Source: Cellulosimicrobium sp. Marseille-Q4280
Lineage (GTDB): Bacteria; Actinomycetota; Actinomycetes; Actinomycetales; Cellulomonadaceae
Length of the DNA stretch: 64,000 nt
Direction of reading: 5' to 3'
Assembly: GCF_943181405.1 (NCBI RefSeq)
Contig: NZ_CALPBY010000007.1
Coordinates: 248,001-312,000 of the forward strand
In this document: in pieces, positions 37,759 to 46,741 of the stretch
Position numbering within the stretch: the first letter of the stretch is position 1
Layout of the letters: the number at the start of each line of letters is the position of its first letter
Translations under genes and position numbers: made by a program
The notes under the pieces: generated by a model
Database searches by the model: none
What the model saw: only the letters and a program-made list of their open reading frames with translations
Told to the model about the DNA's origin: nothing

Positions 37759-39080
37759 CCCAGCAGGCCATGCCGGACGACGAGGGGACGCCCGTCGCCC
37801 CGCCGACCCCCGCACCGCCGAGCGACGTGCCGAAGCCCGAGCGGCCCGCCGGGCAGGGCGTCCTGCGCGAGATCCTCGAGAGCAGCTGGCTCGTCTCGCT
37901 GCTCGCGATCGTCGCGGCCCTCGTGATCGGCGGCGTCCTCATCGCCGCTGCCGACCCGGAGGTCCAGGAGGCGGCGACGTACTTCTTCGCGCGCCCGGCC
38001 GACTTCTTCTCGGCCGTGTGGGACGCGGTGTTCGGCGCCTACAGCGCGCTGTTCCAGGGCGCGGTGATCAACTTCCAGGCGACGGACCTGCAGCGCGCGC
38101 TGCGTCCGCTCACGGAGACGATGACCGTGTCGGTGCCGCTGATCCTCGCGGGGCTCGGGCTCGGCATCGGCTTCCGAGCCGGCCTGTTCAACATCGGCGC
38201 GCAGGGGCAGATCATCCTCGGCGGCATCTTCGCCGCCTTCATCGGCTTCACGTTCTCGCTCCCGCCGGGCCTGCACCTGGCCCTCGCGGTCCTCGGCGCT
38301 GCGCTCGGCGGTGCGATCTGGGCCGGCATCGCGGGCGTGCTCAAGGCACGCACGGGTGCGCACGAGGTGATCGTCACGATCATGCTCAACAACATCGCGG
38401 TGTACCTCGTGGCGTACCTGCTCACGACGCCCGCCTTCCAGCGACCGGGCAGCTCCAACCCGATCAGCCCGCCCATCCCCGGCAGCGCGACCTTCCCGCT
38501 CCTGCTCGGCGAGGGCTACCGGCTGCACCTCGGGTTCGTCCTCGCGCTCCTGGTCGCCGTCGGCGTCTGGTGGCTCATGGAGCGCTCGACGCTCGGCTTC
38601 CGCTTCCGCGCCGTCGGGGAGAACCCGAACGCGGCACGGACCGCGGGCATCTCGGTCCCGTGGGTCACGGTCTGGGTCATGGCCATCGCCGGCGCCCTCG
38701 CCGGTCTGGGCGGCGCCGCCCAGGTGCTCGGCACGGAGAAGGTGCTCACGGCCGGCGTCGCGGCGAGCTTCGGCTTCGACGCGATCACCGTCGCCCTCCT
38801 GGGCCGCTCGCGGCCGCTCGGCACGGTCCTCGCGGGCCTGCTGTTCGGCGCGCTCCGCGCCGGCGGGTTCGCCATGCAGGCCCGGACGGGTACGCCGATC
38901 GACATCGTCCTCGTCGTCCAGTCGCTCATCGTGCTGTTCATCGCGGCACCCCCGCTGGTCCGGGCGATCTTCCGCCTCCCGACGCCGGGCGGACCGACGC
39001 GGGCCGAGCGGCAGGCCGCACGCCGCCGCGACCGCGCGACGACCCCGACCACCCTGACGACGCAGGAGGCGGGCGCATGA
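37755..39080 (+). CDS. ABC transporter permease (nucleoside importer, YufP-like)
   Basis: 441 aa, BPD_transp_2 family. A ~40-residue Pro-rich cytoplasmic head precedes about 9-10 membrane segments. FRAGLFNIGAQGQIILGG and FRAVGENPNAARTAGI (the EAA-like coupling loop) are diagnostic. GRSRPLGTVLAGLLFGALRAGG follows. Paired with the next permease. ATGA overlap shows tight coupling. Confidence 0.93.
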   Translation: MTQQAMPDDEGTPVAPPTPAPPSDVPKPERPAGQGVLREILESSWLVSLLAIVAALVIGGVLIAAADPEVQEAATYFFARPADFFSAVWDAVFGAYSALFQGAVINFQATDLQRALRPLTETMTVSVPLILAGLGLGIGFRAGLFNIGAQGQIILGGIFAAFIGFTFSLPPGLHLALAVLGAALGGAIWAGIAGVLKARTGAHEVIVTIMLNNIAVYLVAYLLTTPAFQRPGSSNPISPPIPGSATFPLLLGEGYRLHLGFVLALLVAVGVWWLMERSTLGFRFRAVGENPNAARTAGISVPWVTVWVMAIAGALAGLGGAAQVLGTEKVLTAGVAASFGFDAITVALLGRSRPLGTVLAGLLFGALRAGGFAMQARTGTPIDIVLVVQSLIVLFIAAPPLVRAIFRLPTPGGPTRAERQAARRRDRATTPTTLTTQEAGA

Positions 39081-40384
39081 GCACCGCGACCACCCCGGCC
39101 CCGACCGTGCCCGGCGAGCCCGCCGCGCCGCGGTCGACCGCGAAGCCGCTGCCGCCGATCAGCTGGCGCGCACCGATCGCGTACGCCGTCATCGGCCTGA
39201 TCTCGCTCGTCGTCTTCGCGCTCCTCCCGCCCGGCGGGCGCGAGACCACGTTCCGTCTCTCCACGGCGGACGACTTCTTCCAGATCGAGCCGATCACCGT
39301 CAGCTCGAGCGGCGCGGCCCTCTTCCTGTCGATCCTCGCCCTCCTGCTCGCCGGTCTCTCCTTCTGGGCCGCGCGCGACCGTCGCAAGGTCGGCATCTGG
39401 CTGCCCATCGTGTTCGGCGTCCTGGTCGTCTTCGCCTTCCTGTGCTGGGCCGGCGCCGGCAAGTCGTCGATCCCGCTGACGGGCCTGCTGCAGGGTTCGC
39501 TGTTCCTCGCGGTGCCGCTGGTCTTCGGCGCGCTCTCGGGCGTGCTGTGCGAGCGGGTCGGCATCATCAACATCGCGATCGAGGGCCAGCTCCTCGCCGG
39601 GGCGTTCCTCGCCGCGGTCGTCGCGTCGCTCACCTCGAGCGCGTACGCCGGGCTCGTGGCCGCGCCGATCGCGGGTGCGCTCGTGGGCGTGCTCCTGGTG
39701 ATCTTCTCCGTCAAGTACTGGGTCAACCAGATCATCGTCGGCGTCGTGCTCAACGTGCTGGTGGTCGGGGTGACGAGCTACCTCTACTCGACGGTCCTCA
39801 CCGCGGACTCCGCGACCTGGAACACGCGCACGCCCCTGCCCGTCCTCGAGATCCCCGTCCTGTCGCAGATCCCCGTGATCGGGCCGGTGCTGTTCCGGCA
39901 GACGCTGCTCGTGTACCTCATGTACGTCGTCGTGATCCTGCTCCAGGTCTTCCTCTTCAAGAGCCGGTGGGGTCTGCGCCTGCGCGCGGTGGGGGAGCAC
40001 CCCAAGGCGGCCGACACCGTGGGCATCAAGGTCAACGCGACGCGCGTGCGCAACACCATCCTGGGTGGCGCCGTCGCCGGGCTCGGCGGAGCGTTCTTCA
40101 CGGTCGCCGCGGGGCTCGCGTTCGGCAAGGAGATGACCGGCGGCAAGGGCTTCATCGCCCTCGCCGCGATGATCCTCGGTCGCTGGAACCCCGTCGGCGC
40201 GCTGATCGCCGCGCTGCTGTTCGGGTTCTCCGACAACCTGCAGGTCGTGCTCGGGATCGTCGGGACGCCCATCCCCAGCCAGATCATGCTCATGACGCCC
40301 TACGTCGTGACGATCTTCGCCGTCGCCGGCCTCGTGGGTCGTGTGCGCCCGCCCGCCGCCGAGGGCATCCCCTACGTGAAGTGA
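39077..40384 (+). CDS. ABC transporter permease (nucleoside importer, YufQ-like)
   Basis: 435 aa, BPD_transp_2 family with about 10 membrane segments. CERVGIINIAIEGQLLAGAF and LRAVGEHPKAADTVGIKVNATRVRN match the coupling blocks of the partner permease. GGKGFIALAAMILGRWNPVGALIAALLFGFSDNL is the typical C-terminal block. It has an extra N-terminal hydrophobic region (~30-120) not seen in minimal homologues. Confidence 0.93.
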   Translation: MSTATTPAPTVPGEPAAPRSTAKPLPPISWRAPIAYAVIGLISLVVFALLPPGGRETTFRLSTADDFFQIEPITVSSSGAALFLSILALLLAGLSFWAARDRRKVGIWLPIVFGVLVVFAFLCWAGAGKSSIPLTGLLQGSLFLAVPLVFGALSGVLCERVGIINIAIEGQLLAGAFLAAVVASLTSSAYAGLVAAPIAGALVGVLLVIFSVKYWVNQIIVGVVLNVLVVGVTSYLYSTVLTADSATWNTRTPLPVLEIPVLSQIPVIGPVLFRQTLLVYLMYVVVILLQVFLFKSRWGLRLRAVGEHPKAADTVGIKVNATRVRNTILGGAVAGLGGAFFTVAAGLAFGKEMTGGKGFIALAAMILGRWNPVGALIAALLFGFSDNLQVVLGIVGTPIPSQIMLMTPYVVTIFAVAGLVGRVRPPAAEGIPYVK

Positions 40385-40391
40385 GGTCCCG

Positions 40392-40865
40392 ATGACGCAC
40401 GTGCCCGACGGCGGGACGCACCCCGGTGACGACGCTCGACCAGGACGCGGCGCCGTCGGGGACCCGGACCCCGCGGTCGACTGGGAGGCGCTGCGTTCCG
40501 CGGCCCGCGAGATCATGGAGCGGGCGTACGCGCCGTACTCCGGCTACCCCGTCGGCGCCGCCGCGCTCGTCGACGACGGGCGCGTGGTCGTGGGGTGCAA
40601 CGTCGAGAACGCCGCGTACGGCGTGACGCTGTGCGCCGAGTGCTCGCTCGTGAGCTCGCTCGTCGGCGGCGGGGGCGGGCGGCTCGTCGCGTTCGCGTGC
40701 GTCGACGGGCGTGGCGCCACGCTCATGCCGTGCGGGCGCTGCCGCCAGCTCCTGTGGGAGCACGGCGGCCCCGACCTGCTGGTCGACACCGTGCGTGGTA
40801 TCAAGACGATGAGGGACGTGCTGCCCGACGCCTTCGGGCCCGACGATCTGGAGGTGCGCTCGTGA
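40392..40865 (+). CDS. cdd: cytidine deaminase
   Basis: 157 aa; deaminates (deoxy)cytidine to (deoxy)uridine. YAPYSGYPVGAAALVDDGRVVVGCNVENAAYGVTLCAECSLV contains the zinc Cys and catalytic Glu (CAE); PCGRCRQ gives the other two zinc Cys. The first ~35 residues are an extra Asp/Gly-rich extension. It lies 7 bp after the permease gene and overlaps deoA by 4 bp. Confidence 0.96.
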   Translation: MTHVPDGGTHPGDDARPGRGAVGDPDPAVDWEALRSAAREIMERAYAPYSGYPVGAAALVDDGRVVVGCNVENAAYGVTLCAECSLVSSLVGGGGGRLVAFACVDGRGATLMPCGRCRQLLWEHGGPDLLVDTVRGIKTMRDVLPDAFGPDDLEVRS

Positions 40866-42217
40866 CCAACGACGACGGGGCCGTGCAGGGTGGCGCGGCC
40901 GACGAGGAGCAGACCGGTCCCGCGCAGGAGCCGTTCGACGCGGTCGACGTCATCCGCGCGAAGCGCGACGGGGGGCTGCTCGACGGCGCCCAGATCGACT
41001 GGGTGATCGACGCGTACACGCGGGGCGTCGTCGCCGAGGAGCAGATGGCCGCGCTCGCGATGGCGATCTACCTGAACGGGATGGACCGCACCGAGATCGG
41101 GCGCTGGACGCAGGCGATGATCTCGTCCGGCGAGCGCATGGACTTCGCGGGGCTGTCCCGCCCGACCGTCGACAAGCACTCGACCGGCGGTGTCGGCGAC
41201 AAGATCACGCTGCCCCTCGCCCCGCTCGTCGCCTCGTACGGCGTCGCCGTGCCGCAGCTCTCCGGGCGGGGCCTCGGCCACACGGGCGGGACGCTCGACA
41301 AGCTCGAGTCGATCCGCGGGTGGCGCGCCTCGCTGACCAACGAGCAGATGATGAACGCGCTCGAGCACGTCGGTGCGGTGATCTGCCAGGCAGGGTCCGG
41401 GCTCGCGCCCGCGGACAGGCTCCTCTACGCCCTGCGCGACGTCACGGGCACGGTCGAGTCGATCCCGCTCATCGCGAGCTCGATCATGAGCAAGAAGATC
41501 GCCGAGGGGACGGGCGCCCTCGTCCTCGACGTCAAGGTCGGCTCGGGGGCGTTCATGAAGGACCTCGAGTCCGCGCGCGAGCTCGCGCGCACGATGGTCG
41601 ACCTCGGGACCGACGCCGGCGTCCGTACGGTCGCGCTGCTCACCGACATGTCGACGCCGCTCGGCCTCACGGCGGGCAACGCGCTCGAGGTGCGCGAGTC
41701 GGTCGAGGTCATGCAGGGCAAGGGCCCGCAGGACGTCGTGGACCTCACCGTCGCCCTCGCCGTCGAGATGCTCGCCGCCGCGGGCCGCCCGCAGGACCCC
41801 GACGACGTCCAGCACGCCCTCGTCGGCGGGCGGGCCCTCGACAAGTGGCGCGAGATGATCGCCGAGCAGGGCGGCGACTCGCGCGCGCCGCTGCCCGTCG
41901 CGCGCGAGAAGGAGCACGTGGTCGCGGACCACGACGGCGTCATGTCGCGGCTGGACGCCTACGCCGTCGGGGTCGCCGCGTGGCGCCTCGGCGCGGGGCG
42001 CGCCCGCAAGGAGGACGTCGTGCAGGCCGGGGCGGGTGTCGAGCTGTTCGCGAAGCCCGGCGACGTCGTCCGCAAGGGCCAGCACCTCATGACCCTCCAC
42101 ACCGACACGCCGGACCGGTTCGACCGGGCCGTGCAGGCGCTCGAGGGCGCCTGGGAGATCGCCCCTCCGGGGTCCGACGTCTCGCCGGGACCGGTCGTCC
42201 TCGACCGCGTCGGCTGA
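40862..42217 (+). CDS. deoA: thymidine/pyrimidine-nucleoside phosphorylase
   Basis: 451 aa. Phosphorolyses thymidine and deoxyuridine (and perhaps uridine) to base and (deoxy)ribose 1-phosphate. The signature KHSTGGVGDK (~112-121) is intact, followed by SGRGLGHTGGTLDKLESI and SIMSKKIAEGTGALVLDVKVGSGAFMK. The C-terminal beta/alpha domain has GVELFAKPGDVVRKGQHLMTLHTD. Products link to deoC further along. Confidence 0.96.
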   Translation: MTNDDGAVQGGAADEEQTGPAQEPFDAVDVIRAKRDGGLLDGAQIDWVIDAYTRGVVAEEQMAALAMAIYLNGMDRTEIGRWTQAMISSGERMDFAGLSRPTVDKHSTGGVGDKITLPLAPLVASYGVAVPQLSGRGLGHTGGTLDKLESIRGWRASLTNEQMMNALEHVGAVICQAGSGLAPADRLLYALRDVTGTVESIPLIASSIMSKKIAEGTGALVLDVKVGSGAFMKDLESARELARTMVDLGTDAGVRTVALLTDMSTPLGLTAGNALEVRESVEVMQGKGPQDVVDLTVALAVEMLAAAGRPQDPDDVQHALVGGRALDKWREMIAEQGGDSRAPLPVAREKEHVVADHDGVMSRLDAYAVGVAAWRLGAGRARKEDVVQAGAGVELFAKPGDVVRKGQHLMTLHTDTPDRFDRAVQALEGAWEIAPPGSDVSPGPVVLDRVG

Positions 42218-42219
42218 GC

Positions 42220-42678
42220 GTGGCGGACCCCGGGGCGGGCGGGCCGCCGGACCCGCGCACCGAGCCGGGGCCGGACCACGCGGAACCTGTCGACGACCGC
42301 CGCCCGCGGTCCGTCTACGGTGTCGGGACCGAGCCCGACGCGCGGTTCAGCCTCGCGAACGAGCGCACGGCCCTGGCGTGGGTCCGCACGGGTGTGGGCC
42401 TCGTCGCCGGAGGCGTCGCCCTCACGTCGTTCTCGACCTTCGCGGACCTCCCCGGGCTCGTCGACCTCGTCGCGGCCGTCGCGTGCCTCGTCGGCGCGGC
42501 GTGCGCCCTGTACGCCCTGCTGTCGTGGCGCCGCAACGAGCGAGCGCTCCGGCTGCGGCAGCCGTTGCCCGCGCCCGGCGGCATCCCCGTCCTCGTGACC
42601 GGCGTGATCCTGCTCGCGGTGCTCATCGCGGGCTACTCGGTCGCAGCGGGCCTCGGCGAGGCGGGCGCACTGCCGTGA
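42220..42678 (+). CDS. DUF202 (YidH-type) membrane protein
   Basis: 152 aa. A charged Pro/Asp-rich head is followed by RFSLANERTALAWVRTGVGLVAGGVAL, the DUF202 signature, with three membrane segments (~64-84, ~90-110, ~128-148). Function unknown; these proteins often occur in pairs, as here. Confidence 0.88.
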   Translation: MADPGAGGPPDPRTEPGPDHAEPVDDRRPRSVYGVGTEPDARFSLANERTALAWVRTGVGLVAGGVALTSFSTFADLPGLVDLVAAVACLVGAACALYALLSWRRNERALRLRQPLPAPGGIPVLVTGVILLAVLIAGYSVAAGLGEAGALP

Positions 42679-43001
42679 GCGACCCCGTCGCACGGGACGA
42701 AGGCCTCCAGCCCGAGCGCACCGCCCTCGCCTGGCAGCGCTCCGTGCTCGGCGTGGTCGTCGGCGCGCTCCTGCTCGGCGCGGCCGGGCTGCGTAGCGCC
42801 AACGCCCTCGTCGTGGTGGCGGCCGCGGCGGTCGCGGTGCTGACGCTCGTCCCCGCCGTCCTGCGGCCGCCGACGGGCGGCCTGCCCGACAGCGGGCGGC
42901 TGCGCTCCTGGTCGTTCCTCGTCCGGCTCGTCGCGCTCGTGCTCGCGCTCGCCGGGATCGGCGCCGCGTGGGCGGTCGCGCGCGCGGTCGGCGCGGCATG
43001 A
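42675..43001 (+). CDS. second DUF202 membrane protein
   Basis: 108 aa. LQPERTALAWQRSVLGVVVGALLLGAAGLRS is the DUF202 signature; three membrane segments with a Pro/Ser-rich loop. It overlaps both neighbours by 4 bp, so the DUF202 pair and the next gene are translationally coupled in the salvage operon. Confidence 0.88.
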   Translation: MSDPVARDEGLQPERTALAWQRSVLGVVVGALLLGAAGLRSANALVVVAAAAVAVLTLVPAVLRPPTGGLPDSGRLRSWSFLVRLVALVLALAGIGAAWAVARAVGAA

Positions 43002-44038
43002 GCGCGCTCGGCGGGTTGCGGCTCACGTCCCTCGCCTCGCTGCTCGGCGCCGGTGCGCGGCCCCTGACGACGGGTGCGCGGCCGATCGCGCCCGGCCTCG
43101 GTACGTCGCTCACCGTCGCGGGCGCGCTCGACCGCGCGCGCGGCGCCGGGCACCGGGACGACGTCGTCGCCGGGCTCGCGCACGTGCTTCCCCGACTGCC
43201 CGTCGACACGCGCGTCGAGGTCGTCGACCCGCTCGGCCGTGCCTCGTCGCTCGCGCGCGTCGGTGGGCCCGCGGTCCGCCCCCTCACGCTCGCCGGTGCG
43301 CTCGCGCGGCAGGTCGACGGGACGACGTGCGGCTCGGCCGTGCTCGCGCTGCTCGCCGCCGCGGGCGATCCTGTGCTCGCCCTCTGGCTCGTGACCGGTA
43401 CCGCGCTCGACGGCGCTCCCGCGACCGCCGGCACGGACCCGGCTCCCGGTCCGCGCGTCGCACCGGACCGGTCGTCCGGGGGCGCCTCGCCGGGCGGGGC
43501 GGAGCACCGGTGGCGTCGCCTGCAGCACATCGTCAAGGCGCGCACCGGCCGGAAGGCGCTCGGGCCGTTCCCGTGGCCCGGCGCGCTCGGGACGCCGCCG
43601 TGGGGTGCGGCGCGCACCGCGCGGTACGCCGACGTGCGGTTCACGCACCACGCGGTCGACGGCGCGCGCGGGTACTCCGTGCTGGGCGCCGCCCTCGACG
43701 CGGCGGCTCGCGGGATCCCGGTGCCCCTGTTCACCGGCGGCGATCTGTCCGGCGGCGTCACGGCAGCGGTGCCACGTCACGTCGTGCTCCTCGTGGCCGC
43801 CGACGCCGCGACGACCGATGGTGCCGCGGGCCGGTCAGGCCCGGTGCGCGCGCCAGGGACCGCGGCGTCCGGGAGGGCCGGCACGCCCGGGGTGCGCCGC
43901 TGTTGGGTCTACGAGCCGTCGTCGGGCACGGTGCACCGGCTCGACGCCGCACGGCTCGCCGCGGGGGGACAGGCGGCGGCCGTGCGGCGGGCGCTCGGCG
44001 GCTGGCCGCACGTCGTGTGGGCGATCCTGCCCGCCTGA
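42998..44038 (+). CDS. unknown protein with possible papain-like/C39-type fold
   Basis: 346 aa, no signal peptide or membrane helix. Residues 105-120 (QVDGTTCGSAVLALLA) resemble the Q...C start of a C39-like cysteine peptidase (Gln105, Cys111). PRHVVLLVA (His261) resembles the His strand, and CWVYEPSSGTVHRL (~302-315) resembles the strand that carries the third residue ('DPxxG'), here Glu306. An Ala/Gly/Pro-rich linker (~135-170) splits the two halves. The fold assignment is my pattern reading. It could equally be a non-catalytic relative. Its job beside two DUF202 proteins is unknown. Confidence 0.55.
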   Translation: MSALGGLRLTSLASLLGAGARPLTTGARPIAPGLGTSLTVAGALDRARGAGHRDDVVAGLAHVLPRLPVDTRVEVVDPLGRASSLARVGGPAVRPLTLAGALARQVDGTTCGSAVLALLAAAGDPVLALWLVTGTALDGAPATAGTDPAPGPRVAPDRSSGGASPGGAEHRWRRLQHIVKARTGRKALGPFPWPGALGTPPWGAARTARYADVRFTHHAVDGARGYSVLGAALDAAARGIPVPLFTGGDLSGGVTAAVPRHVVLLVAADAATTDGAAGRSGPVRAPGTAASGRAGTPGVRRCWVYEPSSGTVHRLDAARLAAGGQAAAVRRALGGWPHVVWAILPA

Positions 44039-44189
44039 CGACGGCGAGGACGAGGGCGACGGCGGCCGCGCCGGAGGGACCGGCTCGGTGACCGGTCGGC
44101 GACCCGGCCGTCGACCGGGCGGGCTGGCGACCGGAGGACGCCCGCGTGAGGATGGAGGGGCCACGACCCGCCACGCTGAAGGAGTCGAC

Positions 44190-44429
44190 ATGAGCACGGT
44201 CCCGGGGGAGAACACCTGGCGAGACGCCGGTCTGGTCGAGCAGGACGAGGAGGCGGTGAGCCTCGTCGAGGAGGTCGAGACCGACGACACGGGCGTCGAC
44301 GACCCCGAGCACGAGCCGGACGACTACCGCCCCCGTTCGGCGCGGCCCGACCTCGACGGGGAGGCGAGCGAGGCGGACGTCGTCGAGCAGGCGTCGGCGG
44401 TCCCCGGCGCCGAGGACGACTACGTCTGA
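44190..44429 (+). CDS. small strongly acidic hypothetical protein
   Basis: 79 aa, more than a third Asp/Glu, with very few basic residues. MSTVPGENTWRDAGLVEQDEEAV start, predicted mostly disordered. GAAGGAG precedes ATG 44190 by about 6 nt, a strong ribosome binding site. It lies between the C39-like gene (151-bp gap) and add. I do not recognise the family. Confidence 0.65.
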   Translation: MSTVPGENTWRDAGLVEQDEEAVSLVEEVETDDTGVDDPEHEPDDYRPRSARPDLDGEASEADVVEQASAVPGAEDDYV

Positions 44430-44468
44430 CGCGACGACGCGTGACCGGCCCGCCGGCTCCGCGGCCGG

Positions 44469-44474
44469 TACCGT
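44469..44474 (+). promoter_or_regulatory. -10 hexamer TACCGT for leaderless add
   Basis: TACCGT then GAGCGC (6 nt) then ATG 44481; no ribosome binding site. Confidence 0.5.
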
Positions 44475-44480
44475 GAGCGC

Positions 44481-45611
44481 ATGACCACCGAGAACCGCCC
44501 GCTCACCGCGGACGTCATCCGTGCCCTGCCCAAGGTCGTGCTCCACGACCACCTCGACGGAGGGCTCCGTCCCGCGACGATCCTCGAGCTCGCGGCCGAG
44601 GTCGGGCACGAGCTGCCCGCCCACGACGCCGAGTCGCTCGCGACCTGGTTCGCCGAGTCGGCCGACTCCGGCTCCCTCGTGCGCTACCTCGAGACGTTCG
44701 ACCACACGATCGCCGTCATGCAGACCCACGAGGCGCTCGCCCGCGTGGCCCGCGAGGCCGTGCTCGACCTCGCCGCCGACGGCGTGGTCTACGCCGAGCA
44801 GCGCTGGGCACCCGAGCAGCACCTCCAGCGCGGGCTGACCCTGCAGGAGACCGTCGACGCCGTCCAGGCCGGCATCGAGCAGGGCGTCGCCGCCGCCGCG
44901 GCCGAGGGGCGCACCATCCGCGTCGGACAGCTCGTCACCGCGATGCGCCACGCCGACCGGTGGCAGGAGATCGCCGAGCTCGCCGTCGCGAACCGCACGA
45001 ACGGGGTCGTCGGGTTCGACATCGCCGGCGCCGAGGACGGCTTCCCGCCCTCGCGGCACGCCGAGATCTGGAGCTACCTCGCGGCGAACAACTTCCCCGT
45101 GACGATCCACGCCGGCGAGGCGGCCGGGCCGGAGTCGATCGCGGAGGCGGTGCACCTGGGCCAGGCCGGGCGCATCGGCCACGGCGTCCGGATCGTCGAG
45201 GACATCGCGTTCGACCCCGCCCACCCGCACAGCGCCGAGGGCGAGCCTGGCACGGCCGCGCTCGGGCTCCTCGCGCACTGGGTCCGGGACCACCAGATCC
45301 CGCTCGAGCTGTGCCCGTCGTCGAACGTCCAGACCGGCGCCGCGACGTCGATCGCCGACCACCCGATCACGCGGCTCAAGGAGCTCGACTTCGCCGTCAC
45401 GCTCAACACCGACAACCGGCTCATGTCGCGCACGTCGATGACGCAGGAGATGACGCTCCTCGTCGAGCAGGCGGGGTGGACCATCGACGACCTCGCGGAC
45501 GTGACGATGACGGCGGCGTGGAGCGCGTTCGTGCACCACGACGAGCGTCGCGCGCTGGTGGACGACGTGATCCTGCCGGGGTACCAGCTGGTCGAGGGCG
45601 CGCAGGTCTGA
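44481..45611 (+). CDS. add: adenosine deaminase
   Basis: 376-aa TIM-barrel zinc hydrolase converting (deoxy)adenosine to (deoxy)inosine. Metal ligands His22/His24 (LHDHLDGG), substrate-binding [18 protein letters not shown] (~210) and catalytic-His region GRIGHGVRI (~232) are present. So are [11 protein letters not shown] and [14 protein letters not shown] with the second Asp. Product inosine is the substrate of the PNP encoded at 51538. Confidence 0.95.
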   Translation: MTTENRPLTADVIRALPKVVLHDHLDGGLRPATILELAAEVGHELPAHDAESLATWFAESADSGSLVRYLETFDHTIAVMQTHEALARVAREAVLDLAADGVVYAEQRWAPEQHLQRGLTLQETVDAVQAGIEQGVAAAAAEGRTIRVGQLVTAMRHADRWQEIAELAVANRTNGVVGFDIAGAEDGFPPSRHAEIWSYLAANNFPVTIHAGEAAGPESIAEAVHLGQAGRIGHGVRIVEDIAFDPAHPHSAEGEPGTAALGLLAHWVRDHQIPLELCPSSNVQTGAATSIADHPITRLKELDFAVTLNTDNRLMSRTSMTQEMTLLVEQAGWTIDDLADVTMTAAWSAFVHHDERRALVDDVILPGYQLVEGAQV

Positions 45612-45726
45612 GCTTCCGCGGTCTCGAAGGGCCACGGGGCTGGTTCAGCGGCCTCTGCGGAGGGTCGACCGTGATCGCGCGAGGTAGTACGGGGGGCGCG
45701 GGGTCGAACGCTGTGCGTGAGGGTGG

Positions 45727-45782
45727 CCGAGAACGACTCCGGTGCCGTCATCCGAGGACGACGGCACCGGAGTCGTTCTCGG
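45727..45782. terminator. bidirectional 23-bp hairpin between add and the short aldehyde dehydrogenase gene
   Basis: Arms 45727-45749 and 45760-45782 are perfect reverse complements with a 10-nt loop, ending 5 bp before the minus-strand gene's stop. The preceding 115 bp after add show no other feature. Confidence 0.8.
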
Positions 45783-45787
45783 CGGGG

Positions 45788-46741
45788 TCAGATGCCCTTG
45801 GGGTGCCAGACCGTCTTGATCTCCGTGTAGGCGAGGATGCGCTGGGGGAGCGGGGCCTCGGTCCAGTCGGGCTCGGTGTCGTTCCCGCGGCGGTCGACGG
45901 CGGGGCGCAGGACGCGCTTGACCGAGTCCGCCGCGGCGGCCTCGAGCTCTCCCCAGCCGACACCGGCTGCGGCCACCGCGCCCGCGAGGTCGATCGCGTT
46001 GACGTCGAGGTGGGACGCGAGCGGGGGAGCGAGCTCCTTCGTGCGGCCCGTGAGGACGTTGACGACGCCGCCCGGCACGTCCGACGTCGCGAGGACCTCG
46101 GAGAGCGTGACGGCCGGGATCGGCCGGTCCTCGCTCGCGACGACGATCACGGAGTTCCCCGTCACCAGCGGCGGGACGATCGTCGAGACGAGGCCGAGGA
46201 GCGACGAGCGCTGCGGCGCGAGCACCACGACGACGCCGGTCGGCTCGGGCGACGACAGGTTGAAGTAGGGCCCGGCGACGGGGTTGGCGGAGCCGGCGAC
46301 CTGCGCGACCTTGTCGGTCCAGCCCGCGTACCAGACCCAGCGGTCGATCGCCTCGGACACGGCGGTCTCCGCCTGCCGTGCGGTCAGGCCCTCCCCGGCG
46401 GCGACCTCGGCGACGAACTGGTCGCGACGTCCCTCGAGCATCTCGGCGACGCGGTAGAGCACCTGCCCGCGGTTGTACGCCGTCGCGCCGGCCCAGCCGG
46501 GCTGCGCGGCGCGCGCCGCGACGACGGCCTCGCGCGCGTCCTTGCGCGAGCCCTGCGCGACGTTCGCGAGGAAACGGCCCTTCGCGTCGACGACCTCGTA
46601 GGTGCGGCCCGACTCGCTCCGGGGGAACTTCCCGCCCACGTAGAGCTTGTACGTCTTGCGGACGCCGAGCCGCTCGGGTGCGGACGACCCGCGCGAGGCG
46701 CCGGCCTTCGTGGTCGTGCTGCCGCTCGTGGTGCGGGCCAT
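45788..46741 (-). CDS. truncated aldehyde-dehydrogenase-family protein lacking the catalytic domain
   Basis: 317 aa against ~480-500 for the family. Residues ~30-230 follow an ALDH N-terminal/NAD-binding domain (YKLYVGGKFPRSESGRTYEV, EAIDRWVWYAGWTDK, PTGVVVVLAPQRSSLLGLVSTIVPPLVTGNSVIVVAS, GGVVNVLTGRTKELAPPLASH). Sequence then drops the FTGS, ELGG (Glu) and Cys blocks and runs through ~70 unrelated residues. It ends in ILAYTEIKTVWHPKG, like an ALDH C-terminal oligomerisation strand. It is probably a non-catalytic partner of the full-length ALDH whose stop it overlaps (ATGA). No leftover catalytic domain exists nearby, so a recent frameshift is unlikely. Confidence 0.8.
   Translation of the reverse strand: MARTTSGSTTTKAGASRGSSAPERLGVRKTYKLYVGGKFPRSESGRTYEVVDAKGRFLANVAQGSRKDAREAVVAARAAQPGWAGATAYNRGQVLYRVAEMLEGRRDQFVAEVAAGEGLTARQAETAVSEAIDRWVWYAGWTDKVAQVAGSANPVAGPYFNLSSPEPTGVVVVLAPQRSSLLGLVSTIVPPLVTGNSVIVVASEDRPIPAVTLSEVLATSDVPGGVVNVLTGRTKELAPPLASHLDVNAIDLAGAVAAAGVGWGELEAAAADSVKRVLRPAVDRRGNDTEPDWTEAPLPQRILAYTEIKTVWHPKGI

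Noticed and set aside
45788-46741. Frameshifted full-length aldehyde dehydrogenase
   Set aside because: No remnant of the Glu/Cys catalytic blocks in other frames or downstream; the protein ends in an ALDH-type tail and is followed by a clean terminator hairpin.
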